Below the pieces are notes generated by a model. That model searched no databases. It was not told the origin of the DNA and saw only the letters and a program-made list of their open reading frames with translations. From Streptomyces sp. NBC_00247 (GTDB taxonomy: Bacteria; Actinomycetota; Actinomycetes; Streptomycetales; Streptomycetaceae): a stretch of DNA of 64,000 nucleotides. Position numbers and translations under genes: made by a program. Below, one piece after another: positions 44,788-53,785 of the stretch. Location of the stretch: positions 5,042,001 through 5,106,000 of the forward strand of contig NZ_CP108093.1 in assembly GCF_036188265.1 (NCBI RefSeq), read 5' to 3'. How positions within the stretch are numbered: the first letter of the stretch is position 1; each line of letters opens with the position of its first letter.

Positions 44788-46182
44788 TCAGCCGGCGTCC
44801 GGCGCCTCGCCCACGATGCCCCGGGCGATCCCCAGCGCCACCAGGTCCTGCGGCCGCAGGCCGAGTTGGTCGGCCGTCTCGTCGGCCTTCTCCGGCGGGC
44901 GCTTGAGGATCGCCGCCGCCGACTCCGGTGCGATGACCGAGAAGTAGCTGTCCGCCGTGACGTAGGTGCGGCCGGGGGAGGCCAGGGCGAGCGCGCCGCC
45001 CGAACCGCCCTCGCCGATCACCAGCGTGGTCACCGGCACCCGCGCCTGTGCGACAGCGGCGAAGGTCTCGGCGATGGCAGGGCCCGCCCCGGACCGCTCG
45101 GCCGCCGCGTCGTTGGCGGCGCCCGGGGTGTCGATCAGGGTGAGTACGGGGACGGAGAGCCGGTCCGCGAGCCGGATGGTCCGGGCCGCCGTCCGGTAGC
45201 CCGCCGGCCGGGTGGGGGTGCCGCACTGGGCGACGTACGCCACCGGCCGGCCCCCGTGCAGCCCGAACCCGCAGAGCGTGCCGGGGTCCGTGCCGCCCGC
45301 CCGGTCGCCGTGCAGGGGCAGCCGGTACGCGAAGTACGCGTCCAAGTACGCCTCGGCGCGGGGTCGTTCCGGTGCGCGGGCCAGCGCCACCGCCTCCCGG
45401 CCGGTCTCCGGGAGCCGGGTGCGGGAGAGCGCCTCGGGCACCGGCGCGGGCCGTACGCCGGAGGCCCGGGCCGCTTCCCCAAAGCCGCCGCCCAGCACCG
45501 CGAGCCACCGGCCCAGCGTCCCCGCCAACCCGGCCCGGTCCACCACGGCGTCGACCTGCCCAGCCGCCGACTGTCCCTCGGCCGTGTACGCGTACGGCTC
45601 CGCGTCCGCCGGGCGTACCCGCGAACCGGCGAACCCGACCTGCGCACCCGCCAGCGCCAGCACCACGTCGGCACCCGCGCCCACCGTGGCCCAGCCGCCG
45701 CCGGTCGTCGGGTCCCGCAGCACCGCGAGTTGCGGCAGCCCGGCCGCCCGCAGCTCCGCCGAGGCGCGGGCCACCCGCTGGAGCTGGGTGAGCGCGACCA
45801 TGCCCTCCTGCATCCGGCTGCCACCCGTGGCGACGAGGGAGACCAGCGGCAGCCGCAACTCCCGGGCGAGGGTGTACGCGGCCGTCAGCCGGTCCCCGGT
45901 GCGCTGACCCAACGAGCCGCCCAGGAAACCGAATTCGAAGGCGAGCAGCACGCAGGGGTGCCCGCCGACCGAAGCCGTGCCGTGCACCACCGACTCCGCC
46001 TCACCGGTCCGCTCCTCGGCCCGTGCCAGCGCCGCCCCGTAACCGCTCCAGCCGAGCGGTCCGTCCGGTGTCCGCGCCCCGCCCGGATGGTGGCCTTCGC
46101 CGGGGGCCGGCCGCTCGTCGAAGGTGTCCGCGACAGCCGCGATCATCTCGCGCGCGCTCTGGCGCGCCGGCCCCTCAGCCAC
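44788..46182 (-). CDS. acyl-CoA carboxyltransferase-type protein
   Basis: A 464-aa protein with both halves of a carboxyltransferase. The N-terminal half is AccD-like (FEFGFLGGSLGQRTGDRL, TGGSRMQEGMVALTQLQRVA). The C-terminal half is AccA-like (LTLIDTPGAANDAAAERSGA, IGEGGSGGALALA). It lacks the zinc ribbon of AccD. The start overlaps the end of the malonyl-CoA synthetase gene by eight bases, so the pair should act together on malonyl-CoA or malonate. From memory, S. coelicolor has this pair too. It could carboxylate, decarboxylate or transfer; no biotin protein is adjacent. Confidence 0.85.
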   Translation of the reverse strand: MAEGPARQSAREMIAAVADTFDERPAPGEGHHPGGARTPDGPLGWSGYGAALARAEERTGEAESVVHGTASVGGHPCVLLAFEFGFLGGSLGQRTGDRLTAAYTLARELRLPLVSLVATGGSRMQEGMVALTQLQRVARASAELRAAGLPQLAVLRDPTTGGGWATVGAGADVVLALAGAQVGFAGSRVRPADAEPYAYTAEGQSAAGQVDAVVDRAGLAGTLGRWLAVLGGGFGEAARASGVRPAPVPEALSRTRLPETGREAVALARAPERPRAEAYLDAYFAYRLPLHGDRAGGTDPGTLCGFGLHGGRPVAYVAQCGTPTRPAGYRTAARTIRLADRLSVPVLTLIDTPGAANDAAAERSGAGPAIAETFAAVAQARVPVTTLVIGEGGSGGALALASPGRTYVTADSYFSVIAPESAAAILKRPPEKADETADQLGLRPQDLVALGIARGIVGEAPDAG

Positions 46183-47677
46183 CGTGCCCCGGCCCCTGCG
46201 AGGCGGCCGTCAGGGCACGCTTCATGATCTTGCCCAGGTCGTTGCGCGGCAGGGCGTCGAGATGGTGGACGACGCGGGGGCGCTTGTGCGGGGAGAGGAG
46301 CTTTGCCACATGGTCCGCCAACTCGGCCGCACCGGGCGGCGATCCGGGATCGGCCGGGACCACCCAGGCGACGATCCGCTCGCCGAGATCCGCGTCCGGC
46401 TCACCGGTGACGGCGGCCTCGCGGACCCCGGGGTGGTCGAGCAGCGCGTTCTCGATCTCGCCCGCCCCGATCTTGTAACCGCCGCTCTTGATCAGGTCGG
46501 TGGCCTTGCGCCCCACGATCGTCACGTACCCGTCCGGGGCCACCGTGGCCATGTCGCCGGTACGGAACCAGCCGTCCTCGGTGAACGCCGCCGCCGTCGC
46601 GTCCGGCCGGTTGAGGTAACCGCTGAAGAGGTTCGCCCCGCGCACCTGGATCTCGCCGATCGCCTCCGGCCCGGAGACCGGGGAACCGTCCTCCTCCACC
46701 AGGCGGAGCTCCACCCCGGCGAGCGGCGGGCCGACCGTGCCGGGCCGGGGAACACCGTCCGCCCGGACACCGGTGTTCATCAGGGTCTCCGTCATGCCGT
46801 ACCGCTCGATCACCCGGCGCCCGGTCGCGGCGTACAGACGCGCGTGGTCGTGGACCGGCAGCGCGGCCGAGCCCGAGACCAGCAGCCGTGCCCCCGCCAG
46901 CGCCCCGGCCAGCGCCGTCCCGGTCTCCCCGGCGTCGGCGAGCACCTCCGCCAGGCGGTGGTACATGGTGGGGACGCCGAACAACATCGTCCCCCCGTCG
47001 GCCAGTTCGCGGGCCACCCCTTCGGCGGAGAACCTCCCCAGGTGACGTACCGAACCGCCCCGGCGCAGAGGTCCCAGCACCCCGAGGACCAGGCCGTGCA
47101 CATGGAACAGCGGCAGCGAGTGGACGAGGACGTCCTCACCGGTCCATCCCCATGCGTCCTCCAGCGCGTCCAGCGAGGCGGCGACCGCCCGGCGGGGGAG
47201 GACCGCGCCCTTGGGCGGCCCGGTTGTCCCGGAGGTGTAGACGATCAGCGCGGCCGTCCCGGGGCCGGGCTCGACGGGGACGGGCCCGGGAGAGGCCGGT
47301 GCGTCCGCGTCCACGCGCACGTCGATCCGGGGGAGCGCGGCGAGCACCGGCGGCAGGACGTCGCCCGGTGCCGCGAGCACGGCGGCGGGCGCGCTGTCGG
47401 TGACGATGTGCGCGAGTTCCCGCTCGCCGGTCTTCGGGTTGAGGGGTACGGCGGGCACGCCCGCCAGGAGCGCGGCCACCACGGCGACGACGGTCTCCGC
47501 GGACGGGGTCGCCCACACGGCGACCCGGCCGCCCGCCCCGGTGATCCGGGGCCGCAGCGCCCCCGCGAGATCCCCGAGGCGGGCGTACGAGAGGGAGAGT
47601 TCACCGAACCGGACGGCCTCCCGGCCTTCATTACCGGCGGCCGGGGGATTCTGGAGCGCGGGGAGAAGTGGCGTCAC
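46175..47677 (-). CDS. matB: malonyl-CoA synthetase
   Basis: A 500-aa ANL-family acyl-CoA ligase that makes malonyl- or methylmalonyl-CoA from the free acid, ATP and CoA. The AMP-binding signature is IVYTSGTTGPPKGAVLPRR (about residue 150). ERYGMTETLMNTG, the hinge GWFRTGDMA and the C-terminal lysine in LPRNDLGKIMKRAL are all intact. The N terminus (TPLLPALQNPP) and the linked carboxyltransferase match MatB of Streptomyces as I recall it. GTG 47677 is chosen from that N-terminal similarity. Confidence 0.88.
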   Translation of the reverse strand: MTPLLPALQNPPAAGNEGREAVRFGELSLSYARLGDLAGALRPRITGAGGRVAVWATPSAETVVAVVAALLAGVPAVPLNPKTGERELAHIVTDSAPAAVLAAPGDVLPPVLAALPRIDVRVDADAPASPGPVPVEPGPGTAALIVYTSGTTGPPKGAVLPRRAVAASLDALEDAWGWTGEDVLVHSLPLFHVHGLVLGVLGPLRRGGSVRHLGRFSAEGVARELADGGTMLFGVPTMYHRLAEVLADAGETGTALAGALAGARLLVSGSAALPVHDHARLYAATGRRVIERYGMTETLMNTGVRADGVPRPGTVGPPLAGVELRLVEEDGSPVSGPEAIGEIQVRGANLFSGYLNRPDATAAAFTEDGWFRTGDMATVAPDGYVTIVGRKATDLIKSGGYKIGAGEIENALLDHPGVREAAVTGEPDADLGERIVAWVVPADPGSPPGAAELADHVAKLLSPHKRPRVVHHLDALPRNDLGKIMKRALTAASQGPGHGG

Positions 47678-47708
47678 GCCCGCCAGACTAAGGGCTGTCC
47701 CGGGGGAA

Positions 47709-48929
47709 TCAGCCCGAGTCCCGCTGGATGTTCCGCATCCGCCCGTACGCGTACACGCAGCCCGCCAGCGCGAGATCGGACAGCAGCATGAACCCGATCG
47801 AGTACGAGCCCTTCGCACTGTAGATCGCGCCCATCACCAGCGGCGGCACGAACCCGCCGAGGCCGCCCATCGCGCCGACGATGCCGGTCACACTGCCCAC
47901 CTTCGGCTGTGGCGTCACCTGCGAGACCAGCGCGAAGACGCTGCCGCTGGCGGTGCCGAGCCCGGCCGCCATGGCGAGCAGCGCGATGGTGCCGCCCGGG
48001 TTCAGCGCCGGGTCGAAGGCCTGGACGATCGCCATCAGCGCGGCCAGCAGCAGGGCCCCGGCGGTCACCAGCGCCGGGTGCACGTGGTCCGACAGATAGC
48101 CGCCGATCGGCCGGAAGACGACGGTGACCAGCGCGAATCCGGCCGCCTTGGTGCCCGCGTCGGTGGGGGACATCTCGTACCAGGTCTTGAGGTACGTCGG
48201 CAGGTACACGCCGAACGCCACGATGCCGCCGAAGCCGATCGCGTAGAGCGCCGACAGCTCCCAGGTCACCCGCAGTTTCCCCGCCTCGGTGAGCCGGTGG
48301 ACCAGGGTGTCGGCCGGTACGGGCCGGTCGGGGCGGTCGGTGATCAGGAAGGCGGCCAGCAGCGCGTACACCACGAGCGCGCCCGCGACCACCAGGAACG
48401 GCAGGTTGTCGCCGTGCTTGGCGATGCGCGGGGTGAAGTACCCGGAGAGCGCCACACCGCCCATGCCCATGCCGAAGACACCGAGCGCGAGTCCCCTGTC
48501 GGAGGGCGGGAACCAGGAGTTGACCAGCGGGATGCCGATGGCGAACGTGGTGCCGCCCAGCCCCAGCAGGAACCCGACCGCGAGCATCGCCCCGTACGAG
48601 TCCTTCGCCGGGATCAGCAGCAGCACCGGCACGATGGTCAGCGCCGACACCGCGGGGAACATCAGCCGCGCCCCGTACTTGTCGGTCAGCGCGCCCACCG
48701 GGATGCGGCCGAGCGAGCCGACGATCACCGGCACCGCGACCAGGAAGGACTGCTGGAACGAGCTGAGTCCGAGCCGGTCCTTGAACTCGCCCGACAGCGG
48801 CGAGACCAGGTTCCACGCCCAGAAGGTCAGTGCGAAGCCGATCGTCGCCACGACGAGGTTGCGGTACGCGGCGGCGGACGGCTTGGCCGCCACCGGGGCG
48901 GCGGGCTGCTTGGGGGCTGCTGTGTCCAC
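47709..48929 (-). CDS. narK: NarK-type nitrate/nitrite MFS transporter
   Basis: A 406-aa, 12-helix transporter. It carries the NarK-family opening (TFWAWNLVSPLSGEFKDRLG), the nitrate-signature-like Gly-rich segments (GLGGTTFAIGIPLVNSWFPP and VTGIVGAMGGLGGFVPPLV) and GRIPVGALTDKYGARL after helix 2. It would import nitrate or exchange it for nitrite. No nitrate or nitrite reductase gene is in the window. GTG 48929 is the likely start, close to the divergent Lrp gene, which may regulate it. It ends 32 bases from the matB start. Confidence 0.87.
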   Translation of the reverse strand: MDTAAPKQPAAPVAAKPSAAAYRNLVVATIGFALTFWAWNLVSPLSGEFKDRLGLSSFQQSFLVAVPVIVGSLGRIPVGALTDKYGARLMFPAVSALTIVPVLLLIPAKDSYGAMLAVGFLLGLGGTTFAIGIPLVNSWFPPSDRGLALGVFGMGMGGVALSGYFTPRIAKHGDNLPFLVVAGALVVYALLAAFLITDRPDRPVPADTLVHRLTEAGKLRVTWELSALYAIGFGGIVAFGVYLPTYLKTWYEMSPTDAGTKAAGFALVTVVFRPIGGYLSDHVHPALVTAGALLLAALMAIVQAFDPALNPGGTIALLAMAAGLGTASGSVFALVSQVTPQPKVGSVTGIVGAMGGLGGFVPPLVMGAIYSAKGSYSIGFMLLSDLALAGCVYAYGRMRNIQRDSG

Positions 48930-49097
48930 GGCCCCAGTCAAGACCGCCCTCCCACCGGCAGCCCGCCGGACTGCTCCGAGCGGGGGACCGCGGAGGCGCA
49001 GACGCGACGGCGGGGCCGCGCTCACGCCCGGTGCGCGCCCGTGCTCCCACCGTCCCCTCCGCAGTCGGTTTCGTCCGAATGCTGCGACAATCGCGGT

Positions 49098-49529
49098 ATG
49101 GACCGGCTGGACAGAGAAATACTCGCCATCCTCCAGGAGGACGCCCGGATCTCGTACCGGGACCTGGGCGTCCGCGTCGGGCTCAGCGCCAACGCCGCGG
49201 GCGACCGGGTACGCCGGATGCGCCGGGACGGAGTCATCCGCGGCTTCACGGTGATCATCGATCCCGCGGCCGACACCCGCTCCGGACTCGTCGTCTTCAT
49301 CGACGTCTCGTTGCGCCTGGACACCACCAACGAGGAGTTCGAACGCTCCGTGCTGACGCTGCCGGGCATCACCGAGGTGGTGCACCTGACCGGCGGCCAC
49401 GACTACCTCGTACGGGCCACGGCCGCCGACCCCGGCGCGCTCGACAGCCTGCTGCGGCGCCTCAAGCGGGACGCGGGCGTCGCCCACTCCATCACCCGGA
49501 TCGCCCTGCGGGCCGCGCCCACCCGCTGA
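49098..49529 (+). CDS. Lrp/AsnC-family regulator
   Basis: A 143-aa regulator. The N-terminal helix-turn-helix (LDREILAILQEDARISYRDL, then GVRVGLSANAAGDRVRRM) is followed by a RAM ligand domain (VIIDPAADTRSGLVVFIDVS, LTGGHDYLVRATAADPGALD). It probably binds an amino acid and forms octamers. ATG 49098 has no clear Shine-Dalgarno sequence, so it may be leaderless. It is divergent from the NarK-like gene, 168 bases away, and may control it as well as itself. Confidence 0.92.
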   Translation: MDRLDREILAILQEDARISYRDLGVRVGLSANAAGDRVRRMRRDGVIRGFTVIIDPAADTRSGLVVFIDVSLRLDTTNEEFERSVLTLPGITEVVHLTGGHDYLVRATAADPGALDSLLRRLKRDAGVAHSITRIALRAAPTR

Positions 49530-49578
49530 CCCCCGGCGGCGGTTCAGGGCGTGTCCCCAACCTCACGGGTCAGTACAC

Positions 49579-49635
49579 CTGAAGCGTGCGTGCCGGGCGT
49601 CGCCGGACAGGCGGGACTTTCGCAACACGCTTCAG
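49579..49635. terminator. spaced inverted repeat between converging genes
   Basis: Ten-base arms CTGAAGCGTG (49579) and CACGCTTCAG (49626) with a 38-base spacer. They lie between the Lrp gene and the GAF-kinase gene, and the right arm overlaps the kinase stop. It is a weak terminator candidate. Confidence 0.4.
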
Positions 49636-51311
49636 ATCGGCGCCTGCCAGGTGAGCGGCGGCCGCCGCTCGCCTCGCTCGTCCTGCCCGTCGTCCGAAAC
49701 CAGCAACCGCACCGCGCGTCCCCCGTCCGGCAGCCGGACCGTCGCGTCCACCTCGACCTCGATCGCGGAAACCCCCGTCCGGCGATGGGCGGCGGCCAGC
49801 GCGCCCCGCAGGGTCGCCAGCAGCTCGCCGGCCGCCGGCTCGGTCACCAGGGCGTCCACCGGGCCCGCGAAGTGCACCGACGGCTGGAAGCCCAGCAGCG
49901 CCGAAGCCCCGGCCGTCTCCCGCAGCACCCGGCCCCGGAACGTCGTCGGCGCGTCGGCGGGCGGCTGCTGGAGGGCGAAGATCGTGGTCCGCACCTCCTG
50001 GATCGTCGAATCCAGCTCGTCCACGGCCCGTACCAGCAGGCCGTCCGCCTCCACCGCGTCGCCCGGGTCACCGGCCCACTCCGGGGCCTTCGTCGCCGCC
50101 ACGGCCCGGCGGCGGGCCGACTCCAGCGTCATCTCGGTCGCGAAGAGCCGCTGCACCACGAGATCGTGCAGGTCACGGGCGATCCGGTCGCGGTCCTCGT
50201 AGACCGCGAGCTGCTCCCGGTCCAGCTGGGCGTCGGCCAGCACCAGGGCCAGCGCCGCCTGCGAGGCGAACTGGGTCGCGAGCTGTCTGTCCGCCGAGGT
50301 GTACGGGCGGCCGCCCCGCAGCCGGGGCAGGGCGAGGGTGCCGATCAGCCGGCCGCCGCTCTCCAGCGGCAGCATCATGCTGGGCCCGTACCGGTGGCGC
50401 ACCGAGGTCGTCATCATCGGGTCGGTCGCCGCGTCCTCCAGGAACACCGGCTGCCCGCTCAGCAGATGGACGAGAACGGGGGAGCCGGGCGCGATCGAGG
50501 CGCCCAGGATGCCGGTCGGGTCCTCCAGGGTCGAGACCGTGACGATCTCCATGCCGCCGTCCTCGCGGGACTGGAGGATCACCCCGGCCGCCGCTTCCGC
50601 GAGCACCCTGGCCCCTTCGGCGACCGTCTGCAGCGCCTCGGCCCGGCTCGTTCCGGTGAGCAGCGCCGTGGTGACGGCCGCCGACCCCTGCAGCCAGCGT
50701 TCCCGCTGGAGGGCCGATTCGTAGAGCCGCGCGTTGCTGATCGCGATGCCCGCCTGGGAGCCCAGCACCCGCAGCAGCGCGTCGTCCGCGTCGGTGAACG
50801 GCCGGCCGCCGCTCTTCTCGCAGAGGTAGAGGTTGCCGAACACCTCGGTGTCGACCCGTACAGGAGTGCCGAGGAAGGTGTGCATGACCGGGTGACCGGG
50901 CGGCACTCCGGCCGAACGCGGATCACGGGTCACATCGTCGGAGCGCAGCGGCCGGGGGTCGTGGATCAGTGCGCCGAGCACTCCCTTGTGGCCGTCCGGG
51001 AGCGCTCCGATGCGACGGCGCTCCTCGTCGCCGAGGCCCGCCGTGTAGAGCTCGGTGATCCGGCCGGATTCGGGGTCCAGCACGCCGAGGGCGGCGTAAC
51101 GGGCGTCGGTCAGCAGGGACGCGGTGTCCACGATCTGCTGGAGCGTGGTGCCCAGCCCCAGATCGGTGCCGACACTCAGCACCGCCTCCAGCAGCTCCGG
51201 CAGCCGGGGCGCGTAGCCGTGCGGCGCGCCCTCCGGCCGGTCGGGACCGCCCGCCGCGACGGGGGTGTCCTGCGGCCGGTCCGGACCGCCGCTGCCGCGC
51301 TCGCGCGCCAT
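49632..51311 (-). CDS. GAF-domain sensor histidine kinase
   Basis: A 559-aa soluble kinase, like DosS/DevS in layout. Two GAF domains (about residues 45-190 and 210-365; GVLDPESGRITELYTAGLGD in the first) precede a HisKA_3 segment with the phospho-acceptor in DRIARDLHDLVVQRLFATEM (about residue 385). The ATPase domain is short and degenerate: DDGQDERGERRPP replaces the usual GxGLxG box, so ATP binding may be impaired. No response regulator is adjacent. Haem or small-molecule sensing by the GAF domains is inference. Confidence 0.85.
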   Translation of the reverse strand: MARERGSGGPDRPQDTPVAAGGPDRPEGAPHGYAPRLPELLEAVLSVGTDLGLGTTLQQIVDTASLLTDARYAALGVLDPESGRITELYTAGLGDEERRRIGALPDGHKGVLGALIHDPRPLRSDDVTRDPRSAGVPPGHPVMHTFLGTPVRVDTEVFGNLYLCEKSGGRPFTDADDALLRVLGSQAGIAISNARLYESALQRERWLQGSAAVTTALLTGTSRAEALQTVAEGARVLAEAAAGVILQSREDGGMEIVTVSTLEDPTGILGASIAPGSPVLVHLLSGQPVFLEDAATDPMMTTSVRHRYGPSMMLPLESGGRLIGTLALPRLRGGRPYTSADRQLATQFASQAALALVLADAQLDREQLAVYEDRDRIARDLHDLVVQRLFATEMTLESARRRAVAATKAPEWAGDPGDAVEADGLLVRAVDELDSTIQEVRTTIFALQQPPADAPTTFRGRVLRETAGASALLGFQPSVHFAGPVDALVTEPAAGELLATLRGALAAAHRRTGVSAIEVEVDATVRLPDGGRAVRLLVSDDGQDERGERRPPLTWQAPI

Positions 51312-51338
51312 CCGCCTCGCCCCAGCCCCGTCGAGCGG

Positions 51339-52376
51339 TCAGCCGACGAGCGGGTTGAGGACCATCGGGGCGATCGTGCCGTCCAGCATCGCGCCGAGGC
51401 CGAGGATCGAGCAGACGTCGGGCCGCTCCGCGATGGTGACCGGCATCCCGGTGGCCGTCCGCAGCAACTGGTCGAAGCCCGGCAGCAGGGCGCTGCCGCC
51501 GACCATCATGATGCCCCGGTCGGCGAGGTCGGCGACCAGATCGGGCGGGCAGTCCCGCAGCACCTTGCCGAGGCCGTCCACCACCGCGGTGAGCGGGGTG
51601 TGGATCGCCTGCCGCACGGCGGCCGTGTCCACCTGCACCGAACGGGCCAGCCCCGTCGCCACGTCACGGCCGTGGATCTCGGTCACGGCGGGGCCCTGCG
51701 GGGTCAGCCCGGTGCCGCTGAGGGCCAGTTGGAGGGGGCGTACGGACTGGCTCGGCAACATCAGTTCGTGGTGCTGGCGCAGGTGCTGGATCACCGCGTT
51801 GTCGATGGTGTTGCCGCCGATGGGGATGCGTACGGCGGTGACGATCGAGCCCAGCGAGAGCACCGCGATCTGGGTGGTGGCCGCTCCGCACACCATGATC
51901 ATGGTCGCGGTCGGCTGCTCGACCGGGAGTCCGCAGCCGACGGCCGCGGCGATCAGGGTGTCCACCAGCTCCACCCGGCGCGCGCCGAGCCCGACCAGGG
52001 TCTCCACGGTCGCGCGCTGGGCCAGCGGGTCGCTGTCGTGCGGGGTGCAGGCGGCGGCCCGCAGCCGGGGCTTGCGGCGCAGCTGACGGCGGAGCTTCTC
52101 GCCGATCAGGTGGCGCAGCATCCGCTGGGCCATCTCGATGTCCACGACGGTGCCGCCCGATACGGGCCGGGCCACCCGGATGTAACTGGGGGTGCGGCCG
52201 GTCATCTGCTCGGCGAGCGCGCCCACCGCGATGAGCGATCCGGTGCGGGTGTTGACGGCCGCGACGCTCGGTTCGTCCACGACGAGCCCGAGCCCCTTCA
52301 CGTACACCCGGGTGCTCGCGGCCCCCAGGTCTACGGCGATGTGGCAACGGCGCAACTGCTCAAGGCTGACGGTCAC
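51339..52376 (-). CDS. mbl: MreB-like actin homologue Mbl
   Basis: A 345-aa bacterial actin. Phosphate-1 region is AVDLGAASTRVYVKG, phosphate-2 VCGAATTQIAVLSLG, and adenosine motif MMVGGSALLPGFDQLL. It lacks the strict DLGTANT and DIGGGTT sequences of true MreB, matching the divergent second MreB paralogue of Streptomyces, called Mbl, involved in spore-wall integrity. GTG 52376 has GGGAGAA six bases upstream. The kinase gene follows 27 bases later on the same strand, so they may be cotranscribed. Naming is from size, divergence and recalled gene order. Confidence 0.85.
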   Translation of the reverse strand: MTVSLEQLRRCHIAVDLGAASTRVYVKGLGLVVDEPSVAAVNTRTGSLIAVGALAEQMTGRTPSYIRVARPVSGGTVVDIEMAQRMLRHLIGEKLRRQLRRKPRLRAAACTPHDSDPLAQRATVETLVGLGARRVELVDTLIAAAVGCGLPVEQPTATMIMVCGAATTQIAVLSLGSIVTAVRIPIGGNTIDNAVIQHLRQHHELMLPSQSVRPLQLALSGTGLTPQGPAVTEIHGRDVATGLARSVQVDTAAVRQAIHTPLTAVVDGLGKVLRDCPPDLVADLADRGIMMVGGSALLPGFDQLLRTATGMPVTIAERPDVCSILGLGAMLDGTIAPMVLNPLVG

Positions 52377-52512
52377 GGCGGGTTCTCCCGAGAGCGCTGG
52401 TGGTGTCCCGGCGGCGGCCGGCTCTCCTTCGCATCGTGGGCGGGGCGGGGGCCGGGCGCGCGTTGAGGTACGCCGGAAGGGGCCCGTGGGACCGGCGGAT
52501 CCGGAGCGTCCG

Positions 52513-53079
52513 TCAGCCCGGCAGCAGCCGCTGGAACAGGCCCCAGGTGAATTCGGCGACGTACGGGGCGCGGGTCGCCGGGTCCGTGAAGGCCAGCGCC
52601 CAGCGGGTCGGCGCGCTGCCCTCCATCGGGCGGACCGGCGCGAAGGCCCGCGCCACCTCGTCCACGGTGCAGGACCACGGGGTGAGGTCGGCGGCGGTCC
52701 GCAGTTCGGGGGCCGGGGTCCCGGGCGCGCGGACCAGCCAGGCGTTCCACACGGCTCCGCCCGGCGCCGCCATCACCTCGAACCGCAGGCCGGGCCAGAG
52801 CGGCAGCGCCCACGTCAGCGCGTCGCACTCCAGATCGCCGACCTTGCGCCGGACGGACCGCTCGGGCTCGCCGAGCACGGAGCGGTACCGGCGGAGGACT
52901 CCCCGCCCGCCCGGTCCGCGCACCATGGCCTGCCAGCGGCGGTTCGCCTCGCGTGCCTCGGCGAGGGTGGCGCTCAGCTCGTGCCGGGCGTCCTCGGCCA
53001 GGTCCGGCTGGTGGTCGGCCATCCGGCGGAGCAGGACGAGCTGGAACTGGAGCGGTCCGAAGGGGGTGGCGGCGGTCAT
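52513..53079 (-). CDS. conserved hypothetical protein
   Basis: A 188-aa soluble protein I do not recognise. It begins with a helical region (FQLVLLRRMADHQPDLAEDA), followed by a mixed region with many aromatic residues (LTWALPLWPGLRFEVMAAPG, AVWNAWLVRAPG) and ends EFTWGLFQRLLPG. The amino-acid make-up is that of a globular cytosolic protein. ATG 53079 has AGGATGG upstream; ATG 53088 is possible but sits on that site. It lies between the Mbl and MarR genes on the same strand. Confidence 0.75.
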   Translation of the reverse strand: MTAATPFGPLQFQLVLLRRMADHQPDLAEDARHELSATLAEAREANRRWQAMVRGPGGRGVLRRYRSVLGEPERSVRRKVGDLECDALTWALPLWPGLRFEVMAAPGGAVWNAWLVRAPGTPAPELRTAADLTPWSCTVDEVARAFAPVRPMEGSAPTRWALAFTDPATRAPYVAEFTWGLFQRLLPG

Positions 53080-53130
53080 ACCGTCCATCCTGCCCCGCGC
53101 CCTCTTCCCGGCGCCCAGCCCTCCCGCCGC

Positions 53131-53616
53131 TCAGGAGCCGTCGGTGGCCGTGGCGACGAGGTCCTCCAGGGCCGTGCGGTCCCCGTCGGGTCCAGCCCCC
53201 AGCATCCGGCGCAGCAGGTCCCGCAGCACCGTGCGCTCCGCCTCCGACAGGCCGGCCAGTGGCTCCCGGGCGAAGTCCAGCGCCTCGCGCAGCCGCAGCG
53301 CGGTCGCGCGCCCCTTCTCGGTCGGGGCGGCGAGCTTCACCCGCCGATCGTGCGGGTCCGGGCGGCGTTCGACCAGGTCACGGGCCTCCAGCCGGTCCAC
53401 GATGCCGGTCACGTTCGACGGCTCGCACTTCAGCTTCTGCGCGATCCGACGCATGGGCATCGGCTCCAGGGACAGCAGACCCAGCACCCGTGCCTGGGCG
53501 CCGGTGAGCGAGAAGGAGGCGGCGGCCCGGTCGTACTCCTCGTAGTAGCGCGCCACGACAGTGCCGATCAGCTCGACGACTTCGAGGGTCAGAGGATCTG
53601 TGCGCGGGGTGGTCAT
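53131..53616 (-). CDS. MarR-family regulator
   Basis: A 161-aa winged-helix dimer. The recognition region MRRIAQKLKCEPSNVTGIVD (about residues 56-75) and the wing RRPDPHDRRVKLAAPTEKGR are typical of MarR. The N-terminal sensing Cys of OhrR is absent; the only Cys is in the DNA-binding region. A divergent oxidoreductase gene and then ohr follow, so it probably represses that promoter in response to quinones, phenols or oxidants. Start ATG 53616 has a weak ribosome site. Confidence 0.9.
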   Translation of the reverse strand: MTTPRTDPLTLEVVELIGTVVARYYEEYDRAAASFSLTGAQARVLGLLSLEPMPMRRIAQKLKCEPSNVTGIVDRLEARDLVERRPDPHDRRVKLAAPTEKGRATALRLREALDFAREPLAGLSEAERTVLRDLLRRMLGAGPDGDRTALEDLVATATDGS

Positions 53617-53785
53617 GACACACAGGATACCCAGTTGCTTGACAAGGTGAAATATTCAGGAGCATGGTTGTTTCATGTGGTGAAGCTTTACATGATGAAG
53701 CTCTACGCGGTGAAGCCACGCCGCCGTGCGCCCACCGTGTACGCCACCACCCCCCCGCACCCCGCACCGAGGAGAATCCGAGCCC
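53617..53785. promoter_or_regulatory. divergent promoter region of MarR and oxidoreductase genes
   Basis: An unusually AT-rich 170 bp for this genome. It has a consensus-like TTGACA at 53639 on the plus strand. Repeated TGAAGCTTTAC / TGAAGCTCTAC units (53681, 53696) and a third TGAAGCC follow, plus a CATGT/ACATG pair around them. These repeats are the likely MarR target. Confidence 0.65.
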
